From Symsagittifera roscoffensis (lineage: Eukaryota; Xenacoelomorpha; Acoela; Convolutidae): a stretch of 64,000 bases of DNA. The first letter of the stretch is position 1. Each line of letters begins with the position of its first letter. The position numbers and the translations under genes are program-made. Shown here piece by piece: positions 44,886 to 55,360 of this stretch. The notes beneath the pieces are model-generated. The model saw only the letters and a program-made list of their open reading frames with translations. It ran no database searches and had not been told where the DNA came from. The stretch is taken from contig NC_087064.1 in NCBI RefSeq assembly GCF_963678635.1, positions 60,150,338 through 60,214,337 of the forward strand, written 5' to 3'.

Positions 44886-45975
44886 TAGAGCGAGTAATTT
44901 GGTGTTTTTTAAAGGTGTTACTTATAGCAACTTTCAAACGACAAACATTTATTTTGACAAACACTTATGTTGCAGGAATCATGAAGTAGGTACCTATTCA
45001 TTTCGACTTTTTAGATTTCGACACTTAACTAGCCATTTTGGATGGAAATCTTTTATCATCTTGATTTTCAGAATATACTCCAAAACTCAGCAAAAAAAGC
45101 ATAGTCCAAATTTGTCTGGAGAAAAAACCACCCGATCACTTAATTATTGTTTTTTCAAAAACGGGACTAAAAACAACAAATTTTGGTCACATAGGTCTGA
45201 AATCCAGTCGCGTTGAAGCCTCAAATATAGTCGCCGTATTTTGTTGTATGATATGACATGAAAGTATGACGAGGTTTTTGAACACAAGAAGCGGACTTAA
45301 AACTATGATCTCAAACAAAATCCCGAAAAGTTTTATTGGGAAGTATATGTATCTAAAAATGAGGAATTGATATCCTAAAAAGTAAGCTTTGTTTTTGAGA
45401 CAAGACAAAACAAAGCCAAAATGTGTTATAATTACGCGCATTGTTTGGTTAGTGTTAGGACGCTGGAAATTGGAGACAAGAAAACAATCATTTTCGAAAT
45501 TGAAAATGGAATCCAATTATGAAACTCTTGAAGACCCAACGAGCAAACACTCTTAACGTAAAAATTGTTGGCACATTAAGTGTGTCACGGCACCCACATG
45601 TAGCGCATTTAGCAAGTTCCTGCCGAATCAAGCAAGTTCTTGCCTTTTTAACGCCTAGGCTGGGCTTCTTACTGAATTAAGTTTTATGCACATATCACAA
45701 TTGGTACCCAATCTTGCATTGTCAACCATTTCAAGTGATTGAATTACCTTTTGTTTTCCTTAATTGCTGCCTGGTTTAGAACATCCGTTGCGTTTGAAGT
45801 TTCCAAAGGAGTTTCCGTTGGAGGTCAATATTCTTGATTTTGAAAATGAAAACACCTCTTTTCCATTTCAGTTTTGAGCATTCTCCGATGTAGCAAGATC
45901 TCGCCAGATCTGATAACTGTCTCCGTTCTGTTGGTAGGAGTCTCGGTTTTTTTGTTTAACAAACAATGATTTAAC
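44886..45975 (-). repeat. large inverted repeat, right arm
   Basis: Reverse-complement partner of 41870-42905. Weaker similarity extends outward into 46730-46950, which matches 41290-41480 inverted and is itself part of the hairpin-bearing family H. Confidence 0.85.
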
Positions 45976-46611
45976 AAACTTTCATGGAATCAAATGATAA
46001 GTCTGATAAGTCTATAAGATCTGGTACAAATGTGGTATAAAATCTGGTATAAAATCTGTCTTAAAATTATGGATACACTCCTTTAAATATGCATCCAAGT
46101 TCTAAATATTTGTTTTGGCATTTGGGATGAACACTTTTTCTTCAAAGGAATTTTATGTTCAAATGATATCTTGGTTTCGTTTTGTGATTCAAAGACCTGC
46201 ATTTATAGACAAAGAAATTACTCCCACAGACTTTTGTTCTCATTGCAGTTGGTGAAGTTTATCCAAAACGCAAATAAACTGATCGCCGATGTAAATTGCT
46301 GCTGACTTTTAACTTGTTGGTCGTAATAAGAATTAAACTGCCTTGATAAATTGGTCTGTTTACTTCAATCCTGAAGTAGAAGAATTGAATTATTTTTAAA
46401 GCCCAAATACATGGCAAAATTTAAAATCAAATTGCAATTTTCAAATCGCTGCATGCTTGAATAAACATTTGTTTATGAACTCCCGAAACTGTTCTGGGTT
46501 CCGCAACATTCGTTTCATCTTTTGCACTTTTTGAGAGTAGTTTGGAGCAAGACGAGGTTTTTAGCTATTTGTCTGTGGTTTCCACAGCAGCAAAAAAAGT
46601 CATAAAGAAGC

Positions 46612-47138
46612 TTGTTGTTCCGACTTTCGATACGAAAGTAACGGAATATTTGTGCTCGGGGTGGCTTTTTTTTCTTCAGACAAAATTCATTTTTTAACTC
46701 GCCATTTTTGAAGGAATTGTTTTTTATCACTCAAAAGGTTTTGATGTCCTGAGCTTAAATTTGAAAAGATATTTCACCTGATCATTTTTCGTAAAGTTAT
46801 GGGGGTTTGAAAATTGCCATTTTGGCCGATTTGGGACAATTAACGCGCGATATATTTCGCGCTATTAACGCGTAAGCGGAGATTTAATCCGTCTTAGAAA
46901 TTGTTCCAAATTGGTTGAAAGAAGCTTATTTGCCATAATTGATTTGTTACAAGGAGCGAAATTTATCCTTCTGTACTTTATATGGCGTGTGGGCGGATGA
47001 TTTTCATTAAAAAATTTCAAATTTTAAAAAAAGTGCTCAATTTATTTTATCACATTTATTTTTTTATAGGTTATTACTGCTCAATAAACATTAAAAGGCA
47101 GTCGGAACATTCAGTGCTTCGCCCTGATACGAGCAGTC
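46612..47138 (-). mobile_element. repeat family H, inverted pair, left arm
   Basis: Pairs with the reverse complement of 47394-47925. Shared blocks: CGAAAGTAACGGAATATTT, TTAAATTTGAAAAGATATTT, GGACAATTAACGCG, GCGGAGATTTAATC, CAAATCAATTA/TAATTGATTTG and, at the inner end, the hairpin GGGCTTCGCCC-type module (47098-47138). No ORF spans it. Confidence 0.8.
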
Positions 47139-47393
47139 TTGTTTGGCTTTTGGCCGCTTATTAAGAAAAAAAGAACGCGTTGTTTCAATTTGTTGTAATG
47201 AAACGTGCATTGCTTAATTGTACAGAAAAGACTTAAATGCGTGCCTGAATTGAATAGCATGAGTTGCTTTAGTCAAAAAATGCAACAGGTGCTCAATTCG
47301 TGGTTATTTTTTATTTGGTCCCGCCGGTCGTGAATAGTTTTAACCGGTCGGATTGATTACGGATAAATTTCCTTGGTCTGCAAAATCTAACCA

Positions 47394-47925
47394 GACTGCT
47401 CGTATCAGGGCGCAGCCCTGAATGTTTCGACTGCCTTTTGAGGTTTATGGAGCAGTAATAATTTTTAAAAAAATAAATGAAATAAAATAAAATGAAATTT
47501 TTTGTCTAAAATTTGAAATTTTTTCAAATGAAAATCATCACCCCACTCGCCATATTAAGTGCAAAAGGATAGATTTCGTTCCTTGCAACAAATCAATTAA
47601 GGCAAATAAGCTTCGTTCAACCAATTTCTAAGACAGATTAAATCTCCGCTCACGCGTTAATAGCTCGAATTATATCGCGCTTAATTGTCCCAAGTTGGTC
47701 AAAATGGCCAAAATGGTAACCTTTAAACCCTCATAACTTTACGAAAAATGATCACAGGTGAAATATCTTTTCAAATTTAAGCTCAAGTCAACAATACCTT
47801 TTGACTGATATAAAATTCCGTCAAAAATGGCTAGTTAAAAAGTCGAAATTTGTCTGAAGAAAAAAAACCACCCAGAGCATAAATATTCCGTTACTTTCGT
47901 TACAAAAGTCCGAACAAAAACCACA
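47394..47925 (+). mobile_element. repeat family H, inverted pair, right arm
   Basis: Begins with the hairpin module GACTGCTCGTATCAGGGCG and runs through GGTTTATGGAGCAGTAATA to CGTTACTTTCGTTACAAAAG. It is separated from the left arm by a 255-bp spacer, so the two hairpin ends face each other. Confidence 0.8.
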
Positions 47926-48604
47926 ACCTCGGGCCGCGCAATCAATCAGAATCTTTTTAATGCCGTCGGTAGAGCTCAAATGTTAATCTGAGATTCTATT
48001 TTAAGAAGGAAGATGAACCAAGTTGACTTATCGTTTTTTTTTTCGGTTATAAGTGTTCAGTTGAATAAACTTCAACTAATTACCTTGTTTTATAATTGCG
48101 TCATAGAGTCAAAAGTCATTTTAAAAGCGGTTGGCTACGAATTATCGGCCAATTGAGAACCCTGATGCCCTTATCAATTTCAATTTGATTTATCGGGAGC
48201 ATCCGTTCTTCTTTTCAATTTCGGCAAATATTGCAATTAGGTAAAAGAGACCAAACCGTTTTCTAGATTTGAAATTGATGTTTTTGTCAGGCTTCGGATT
48301 CAGTTTTCTAATTCACGTGAAGCCTCTTTTAAGAACATTTGTTCCACATGCAGTCTTTCTTCCCCATCTCGTTTTAGAGGCTTTTGTAATAACCCGGCTT
48401 TGAGATACATTTTCCCGTGAATCTCGATGATGAGCATTTACTCGTGGAGGATGTTCAACCTTATGAAAGAAATGAGCACATGATTTCTACTTTTTTCTCT
48501 AGCGAATTATTTAAAAGATATCTAAAGTGTTGTTTGTTAGGTCTTACATATTTTTTCTCTTTTTTTTTTAAGCGAAAAGCTTTATTTCTTCTTTTTGAAA
48601 ACAG

Positions 48605-48905
48605 TCGATATTATCATAGGCAGAGGCGGTCGCCCCTCTCCCCTCGGGGATATGACCTCCTGACGTCCCAAGGGGTCACCCTTTGTAACAGTTTGAAAAT
48701 ATTCATTTTCGACTGAACGACCCTAAAATCTTTAGCTAAGGATAATTTGTGGAGAGATTGAGCGCTGAAAAAAAGCATTTTTTTCTTAAAACAAAACTGT
48801 CAAAAGGTGCTTAAAAACTTTTTTTTCAACAATTAGCCTGCAGCACAGAAAACTTGGTCATAGTAGGGTCTTTTAGGGTCTTTTAGAGCAAAAGCATCCC
48901 CCTCG
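48605..48905 (+). repeat. dispersed repeat R3, copy 2
   Basis: Matches 16430-16960. It is cut at its right end where the LTR of the large retroelement begins, so the LTR element may have inserted into or beside it. Confidence 0.6.
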
Positions 48906-48914
48906 AGAACACCG

Positions 48915-49413
48915 TGATGAGTTATGTCTGGAGTGTATAACTCATAGAGTAATTTCGGATAGGGTACACCGTCTGCTCGTCACGCTATCTTATTTTCGGC
49001 CGGATAGATTCGTGCAACTTCTTAGTCTAATACCGATCCTAATCTTACTCTTATACTATCTAGTCTCAGGTTGTTTAACTAGTCTCTGCTAGGCTCAATA
49101 GATCTAGGGTATACTGGTTTATTGCGGCTGCTGAAGTGCTCGGGAGAGTCCAACTAATTTCTAAGTTAAATTCAAATCTCTCTGGTGCTGAAATTACAAG
49201 TAACTTCAGCACTTACAAATAAGTGGGTTGTTAGTTAGATGGATCATGATTGGTTAATATTAAATACTTTACATTGGTAAAATATCTAAATTATCCAATC
49301 ATAAAATGTAGTCTAGATCAGGTTCCACCCATCCGGGTTTTACAGAGTTTTTTAGAATAGTTCTTCTGCAATTCGAAGGATGGATGATGGACGTTGGTGT
49401 TTGGCGAACATCA
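48915..49413 (-). repeat. 3' long terminal repeat, 499 bp
   Basis: On the element strand it starts TGATGTTCGCC and ends AACTCATCA, a 5-bp TGATG...CATCA inverted repeat at its termini. A polypurine tract abuts the start. On the element strand AATAAA occurs near 49120 and TATAAG near 49055. A diverged inverted relative lies at 15365-15695. The matching 5' LTR is outside the window, so the ends are inferred from termini and tract, not from an LTR-LTR comparison. Confidence 0.75.
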
Positions 49414-49435
49414 TATTTCTTCTGTTTCCTCTTTG
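49414..49435 (-). promoter_or_regulatory. polypurine tract
   Basis: The element strand reads CAAAGAGGAAACAGAAGAAA directly before TA and the LTR. Such tracts prime plus-strand DNA synthesis in LTR elements, and its position fixes the LTR start. Confidence 0.75.
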
Positions 49436-50939
49436 TTAAAGAAGTTCCAGGAAGCTGGAGTTAGAGACATAAGACGTTGTGTCTTCTAGTGACAACGACT
49501 AAGTCTTTGCAACAAACTCAAATCTGATTTCAGAATGGTTTGCTATGTCAGGTTTTTCTGTTCTGCGTGGAGAACTTCTTTTGTGTCTGATCTAATTTGG
49601 GAATGGTGTGGAGATTGTGCGTGGAGGGGATGCCTGGTTACTCGGATCTGTACGTATACTTGAACATCGAGGTGGTCATTGGTCTAGTTCAATGAAGTCC
49701 TTTTCTGCGAAGTCAAGTCGTACTCTAAATCCTTTGAGTTGTGATTGTGGGTGGCAAATCGATTGTGGTTGGTCATTCTCTCTCGAGTGTAGTGGGGTCG
49801 TTTTGTCTTTAGATGTTCGTCCTTGGTGTTGTATTCTGATCTATGTATTGCATAATGTAATTTACATTTTATAAAACATTTATTAGTTTAATATTTTTTA
49901 ATTATGATTTTAGTTAGTTGTTTTCACAAAAGCTTTTTGTTTTAGTTCGGTTATTTTGAAGAGTTACTCACACTTGAGTAGCTCTTATTAAAAATAGAGG
50001 TGTGGTCACAAAGCGTGGATGTAGCGCGGTGGGTTAGGCCGGCTATAGAGCATGCTCAGGACGTCCTTCCTGGTGGGTTAGGCCAGGAGTGGGAGTATGA
50101 TTTCATGCGGTTTTTGTGAGGGGTCCTGTTATGTGACAACGTTTTATGTTGGGTTTGTTGTGGTTTTTCTTATGTCTTGTTGGTTATGTCCTTTTTCCAA
50201 AAAGCAAATTGTTCGTGGTATGGGTTTGTCTTTCGACTTTTTTGTGTTTTATTATTTCTTTCTTAGACTTTATAATAGTCTTCAAAAGAATAAATTATCC
50301 AGTTTTAAACTGGGTTAATCCGGTTTGGGTACCGTTGGTTTCCTTTTCTTAGTCATGCTGTTATTCTATGATTTGTGGTATTTAGTAAGCTGCGTTGGTT
50401 AGTTTTATTTAGTATATGATTCCTTTCCAACCGGGTTAAAGGAAAGTTTGAAACATGTTATTATATGTTAGAGTTGTTGAGTGTGAAAACTTGAAACTGA
50501 AATTCATTATTTTAAACAATTCTTCGTGGGCGAGCTGTGCGAGTGTGGATAGAATTCTTATGCGAGTGAATGAAAATATCAAAAGGTTAGTACTGCTTTT
50601 GCTTCTTATGAATTTACTACATAGAATTTTAATTTTACTGCTAGTTGTTGGGGGAAATTAAGTTACAAATTTTTATCATAATTAGATTTACTGCTGGTGG
50701 GGGAAAAATTTATAAATTAATTTACTGCATTGGTATTATATTTATTTAATTGTTGGTGCAAAAAGTTAATAGGGTTTTAAACAGTTTTGAAGAAGTTTGC
50801 TATATTTTTTATTTTTCTTTTGTGAATTTTTCAGATGATCGTTGGATGAAGGCTAAAATTCTAAAGAAAACATGGATAAAGAATGGTGAGTTTCTAATGT
50901 TTGAATTAATTAGTAATATGTATAATTCATACTTACCTG
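49436..50939 (-). other. long 3' untranslated region of the LTR element
   Basis: About 1.5 kb with no ORF of note on the element strand. A perfect donor consensus CAG/GTAAGT lies at 50931-50939, immediately after the ORF D stop. Acceptor-like CCCCCACCAGCAG (about 50686-50705) and CCCCCAACAACTAGCAG (about 50635-50655) lie a few hundred bases downstream. A 13-bp direct repeat GGTGGGTTAGGCC occurs at 50028-50040 and 50072-50084. Confidence 0.6.
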
Positions 50940-52745
50940 TTAGTCGTCGGGGAAGAAACCGTGGGGGAAAATGTCGTGAATGAGATCTGAAGTTGTTAGT
51001 AGTTTGGCTAATATGCGGATGATATTTTTAGTTTGAAGCAGTGGCCAAAGCAATTGAAGTGCCTTAATTGTGGTTAGTTCTTCAGTGCCAACTGCAAATT
51101 CATAAGGTGTGTTTTGGATTAGATTATATAATTTGTGGTTGAATTTAGTGTTATGGATGAATTCTAAAATTGGGATTTCTATAGGTTGTACAAACTCGTG
51201 CGGGATAAGGAAGGGTCGGGATTCTTCGGCGTTGAAGGTCTTGGTGATGGGACAGAAGATGTACATTTGGGTTATGGGATCATAATTGCGAAGAATACCA
51301 TGAAGGTTAGTATCTTTAATGCAATATGTGAAATTTAGGAAAAATGGTGAAGTGTATTTGGAATTAATGAATTGAAAGCGATGGTGTGGTTGTCTAGAGG
51401 GTGTGTGTAGGTCAAAGTGATTTTGGATGAAGCGATAATAACTATATGTGTGGGTTTGTTTAGTGCGCAACATAATATCGTGTGAGCAGTGTAAATCTCT
51501 TTCGTGTGGTGCAAGGAAATGAAAGGTTAGTGAAAATATTTGGAAGCGTTCTTTAAAACTTTCGTATGCTTGTGTGTCTGTTAGTGCTTCTGAAATAATG
51601 TGATCAAACTTTCGGTCGAAGATGTTTAGTGTAAATATATATGGTGTCTTGATGAAAAATTTCTCGGTAATTTGTGGATTAGCGAAGCGATCGTCGTCTA
51701 AGAATTGATCTTGGTTAGCTCTGATGATGTTGTGATCATAGTATTCGAGTGTATATTCGTTAGCTCTAGGTGCAGTGTGTGTTTTTAGTGATTTTTTATA
51801 TCCAACGTAAGTAAATTGTCTAGCGGTTAGTGGTGTAGTGAGTCGATATAGCATGTCCGTATTTCGCTCTATATCGATGTGAGTGTTAGATAAAGGTAAG
51901 CAAAGAGGGTTAGTAAAATGATAATATGAGGTCCAAGAGAGAGTGGGCATCAAAACGTATTCATCTACAAAGTTGCGTGTTTCGTTAGTGTCGTGGGGGG
52001 TGTTTAAGGTGTATTGTGGGAATGAGGGTAAGGTGATGGCTAAAAATTCTTTTGTGTTAGTATGCTTGGGGTGGTTGATGTATTCACGGGCTGTTCCTGG
52101 TTTTGCTGGGAAAGGATGGTTGGGGAACTTTCTTTTAAAAGTGCGGTAAGCTCTATTAGTATTGTGTGAAGATTCAGTTGATGTGGATGATGGTGCTAAT
52201 GATTCAGTATAATTTGAAGAGGGTGTAGGGGTAGGGGGGTTGGATGAATTGATTGTGGAGGAGATTTGGTTTATTGCTGGGGTATGGAGGTGGTAGGGTT
52301 GTTGTTGAAGGGTAATAAAATTATCTAGCTCTGGGGAGATTCGGGGGGTGTCTGGAGAATGAGATGATTGGTCAGAATGAAGTGAGGAGTAGGTTGGGGT
52401 AACTTGGGAAGCATAAGAGGGTGTGGGAGTGATTGGGTCAGGGTTATTGGATAATATGGGTTGAAAAGGGGGTTGAGAAAAATTAGAAGAGTTATGAAAA
52501 TTATTGGATGGGGATGGTTCTGAGTCGGCAAATTCATCGGGGGTTTCAATATTCGGGTTATTGAGTTGTGAGATGGAATATAAAACTGAGATGTGTGAAT
52601 TAGTGTCGGAATTCATGCCTGATGTTACATTACTAGATGGAAAATCGGGTGGCGGAAAAGCAAAAAGTGGTATTATTGGGATTGGAGAGGTAAGATTGGT
52701 TGGGTGGGAATTTGATCGGTGTAGTGATCCAAGTTGGCGGCTCAT
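50940..52745 (-). CDS. ORF D: unrecognised 601-aa protein downstream of the envelope gene
   Basis: ATG at 52745-52743 overlaps the envelope stop in an ATGA, and the frame runs to TAA at 50942-50940. The first roughly 205 residues are Pro/Ser/Thr/Asn-rich and look disordered (PPTPTPSSNYTES, SLHSDQSSHSPDTP). The remaining roughly 390 residues have ordinary globular composition, many aromatics (YYHFTNPLCLPL, FKERFQIFSLTFHF) and no convincing transmembrane segment or signal peptide. I recognise no family. Its position after env in a Ty3-class element is unusual. The intact frame in a recent element suggests selection. It could be a matrix-, capsid- or host-interaction protein; nothing in the sequence decides. 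Confidence 0.8.
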   Translation of the reverse strand: MSRQLGSLHRSNSHPTNLTSPIPIIPLFAFPPPDFPSSNVTSGMNSDTNSHISVLYSISQLNNPNIETPDEFADSEPSPSNNFHNSSNFSQPPFQPILSNNPDPITPTPSYASQVTPTYSSLHSDQSSHSPDTPRISPELDNFITLQQQPYHLHTPAINQISSTINSSNPPTPTPSSNYTESLAPSSTSTESSHNTNRAYRTFKRKFPNHPFPAKPGTAREYINHPKHTNTKEFLAITLPSFPQYTLNTPHDTNETRNFVDEYVLMPTLSWTSYYHFTNPLCLPLSNTHIDIERNTDMLYRLTTPLTARQFTYVGYKKSLKTHTAPRANEYTLEYYDHNIIRANQDQFLDDDRFANPQITEKFFIKTPYIFTLNIFDRKFDHIISEALTDTQAYESFKERFQIFSLTFHFLAPHERDLHCSHDIMLRTKQTHTYSYYRFIQNHFDLHTPSRQPHHRFQFINSKYTSPFFLNFTYCIKDTNLHGILRNYDPITQMYIFCPITKTFNAEESRPFLIPHEFVQPIEIPILEFIHNTKFNHKLYNLIQNTPYEFAVGTEELTTIKALQLLWPLLQTKNIIRILAKLLTTSDLIHDIFPHGFFPDD

Positions 52746-55360
52746 CGTGGGCTAAAAAAATGATTATTTTGAGACTGAAAAGCGGTGGTATGGGGTTGTT
52801 CAATAATTTGTTCATAAGTATTATGGTCTTGTGACTGGTGTGTCATTATGTGTTGGATGGGACTTTGCGATGTGGTGAGTTGAAAATTTGGATTATGTGT
52901 GATGGCTAAATTTCGAAAATTTCGTGGGGCTAGGGATAGTGGATGGTTATTTGGTAGGGGTGATAATTGTGGTGCCGTTGGCGTTATGTCTACATTGTTA
53001 TGTTCTTCGTCGTATGTATTTTGTCGTGTTGCTATTTTTGTGTTATATTCTTTTATTTGTGCGTCTAAAAGAATTTTGTTTATAGATGTAGAAAAGATTC
53101 CAAAAAATCCTGCAAAGAGTATGCGTGCTACGCTTGCTTGTCTGTTTACTTGTGTGTGTATAGCACATGTGTTGTAGATTCCTTTTAAAAGTGAGAAAAG
53201 AAATCCAATAAAGTTAAACATTGCGTATAAAATAGTCAATTTTTCTAAGATGTAGTAGGGCCATCCTAGAAAATCGAGGATCTCATTTTTGAGTGTAACA
53301 AAGCTAAAAATGTTAATTGGTGATATATCTTGGGGACGGTATTTTTCACCGTTTAGATATATATAATCTTTAATGTCTTTAAAATATCCGCTATAGTCTT
53401 GCGTGTAGATATCGGCAAATCCTGCGGTTTCCGCAAGTTTGCGTAAATTTTGGTCTATTGATTGTCTTTGTATAGTGTCCATTTGTGTTAATAATTCTTG
53501 GAATTGTTGTGTTCTAATGTGATGTTGAATATCTGATTTTGAATAGATTCCTATTGATTGTAAGTCTATATTTGGGTTTCGAGCAATAGCGCGAATGCTT
53601 TCTGGTGAAAATTTTTTGAGTGATTGCATTAATGTGGGATATGGAGTGAGAAGATAATATTTATTTTCATCAGGGTTTAGTTGTACTACATTGTGGCTGT
53701 TTTCTGATCCACATGGGACTGCGGTATCCCAGAAATAGGTTCTTCGTGAAAGTGTATCCACGAAATGTACTTTATTCTTATAAAAGATAGGGATTCTTTT
53801 ATAACATCGTTTATCTTCAAAAACGTATAGTGGTGATACTTTTTTAGTACAAGTATAAAACCATAAGATGTTTCCTTCATAGTCTAAAAAATTTGATCTA
53901 TTTCCAGATAATAAGTATCCTGCATAGGGTATTTTTAATACTGCTAGTGCAAGTGATTGTAATATTTGTGTTCGTTCTAATTCGCATAGTTGGTGTAGTG
54001 TTTCTAATTCGGAGAGTGACATTTCTTGAAAAATTCGGCTAATTGTATAATCTAGTTTCATATCTAAATGAATATCATAGTGGATATTACCGAAATATGT
54101 AGTATTCATTAGTGATAATTCTTGTAAGCGTGTGCTTCTGGTGTCATGGGGTTTTAGATGTCCACCAGGTTGTCCGTTGCTTTTTTCAAAATTAACTGGT
54201 ATATAGGATGTTCCTTCGTTTGGAGGATGACCTGTGGCATATGGGTCAAGTTTTATTTTTCCAGTGGTCATGTCGAATCCTTTTTCGTATTCAACTAATA
54301 TTTCAGAGTATTGTGTTCTGTGAAGTGGATTCCTGTATTTACATGCAAGTTCTGTTTCTTGATATATTTGAAAACGTGTCAATTTATTTTCTATATTGTG
54401 TATGTTTCTAAAATTAGTACTTTGTTTTCGTGATGGATGTACTTGTTCATATGGAATTGATTGTATAAAGTATTTTTCGTGAAATTTTATCATACGAGCG
54501 TGTATTCTTGCTACTTGAAATGTTGTACATGTATCTTCGGGGAACCAAACAATTGTTGCTTGTGTTCTCGTTGTAGGGTCGCAATAACCTTGATCATTTT
54601 TACAAGGTAATCGGATTCCTTGATAGATCATTGTATTATCTGATAAATCTCGTGTTAGTTGTATTTTTTCGAGTTGTATTTTCCAATCGAAAAACATTAT
54701 TTCTTGGTATCCTTTATTTTTTGTGTCTGCTTTGCAGTTTGATGGGTCATTTATACCAATGTGTGGTATCCAATGTTTATCGTGTAGGTCATAGGTTAAT
54801 CGTCCGTGTGCGCCGTTATACGGGTATTTTTCGTCTAGTTTTATATGTCCTTGGTGTCTTTCAAGTTGTGATTGATGTACAGAATCTGAAAAAACTTGAA
54901 AGATAACTAACTTTCTGTCGGAGTTTTTATTTTGTGTGATGTTTAGTCTAAGTAATTCATTTTTACAATCGTCGGGATTGAGATGTAAAAGACGTTCTAT
55001 ATTACTCTGATAGAATGATTCATGGTCAAGTCGGTTTTTGTTTCCGTTCGAGACTTGTGAACAATGTACTTTCTTTTCGGAAAATGTTGCTGTGAATTTA
55101 TAACCTGTAACTGTTGTTGCTCGGGCTTTTGAATAGAGTGTTGCTATTACATCTGTGGTTTCTATAGCTTGTGGTTCTGTTTCACATTGTGATACTTGAT
55201 TTATTGCATATTTATGTAGTGTTTTTTGTTCATTTTCTTCACAATCGTAATGTGTTACTAATAAATCTTGTGGTCCTGTACGAGGGGAAGGGTTTATGTT
55301 TTGATTTGAGATTACTAGAAAAAGGAGTTGGAGAAAAATTAATAATTTTAGAATATACAT
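52742..55360 (-). CDS. envelope-like glycoprotein, 872 aa
   Basis: ATG at 55360 opens a signal peptide (about residues 1-18, LLIFLQLLFLVIS). A cysteine-rich ectodomain of about 690 residues with several N-glycosylation sequons follows, then a hydrophobic anchor (about 710-740, TILYAMFNFIGFLFSLLKGI). A second hydrophobic stretch (RILFAGFFGIFSTSI) and a hydrophilic tail of about 90 residues complete it. Signal, ectodomain, anchor and tail directly after pol are the plan of a retroviral-type envelope, which would be made at the ER and displayed at the membrane. The CYKRIPIFYKNKVHFVD region with flanking cysteines recalls glycoproteins that metazoan LTR elements share with chuvirus-like RNA viruses. 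That origin is my inference, not shown. The frame is intact; the start overlaps the end of ORF C and the stop overlaps ORF D. Confidence 0.82.
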   Translation of the reverse strand: MYILKLLIFLQLLFLVISNQNINPSPRTGPQDLLVTHYDCEENEQKTLHKYAINQVSQCETEPQAIETTDVIATLYSKARATTVTGYKFTATFSEKKVHCSQVSNGNKNRLDHESFYQSNIERLLHLNPDDCKNELLRLNITQNKNSDRKLVIFQVFSDSVHQSQLERHQGHIKLDEKYPYNGAHGRLTYDLHDKHWIPHIGINDPSNCKADTKNKGYQEIMFFDWKIQLEKIQLTRDLSDNTMIYQGIRLPCKNDQGYCDPTTRTQATIVWFPEDTCTTFQVARIHARMIKFHEKYFIQSIPYEQVHPSRKQSTNFRNIHNIENKLTRFQIYQETELACKYRNPLHRTQYSEILVEYEKGFDMTTGKIKLDPYATGHPPNEGTSYIPVNFEKSNGQPGGHLKPHDTRSTRLQELSLMNTTYFGNIHYDIHLDMKLDYTISRIFQEMSLSELETLHQLCELERTQILQSLALAVLKIPYAGYLLSGNRSNFLDYEGNILWFYTCTKKVSPLYVFEDKRCYKRIPIFYKNKVHFVDTLSRRTYFWDTAVPCGSENSHNVVQLNPDENKYYLLTPYPTLMQSLKKFSPESIRAIARNPNIDLQSIGIYSKSDIQHHIRTQQFQELLTQMDTIQRQSIDQNLRKLAETAGFADIYTQDYSGYFKDIKDYIYLNGEKYRPQDISPINIFSFVTLKNEILDFLGWPYYILEKLTILYAMFNFIGFLFSLLKGIYNTCAIHTQVNRQASVARILFAGFFGIFSTSINKILLDAQIKEYNTKIATRQNTYDEEHNNVDITPTAPQLSPLPNNHPLSLAPRNFRNLAITHNPNFQLTTSQSPIQHIMTHQSQDHNTYEQIIEQPHTTAFQSQNNHFFSPR

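Noticed and set aside
52504-52755. Plus-strand frames opposite ORF D, env and gag-pol
   Set aside because: They are antisense shadows of the strongly biased element coding strand, with no domains.
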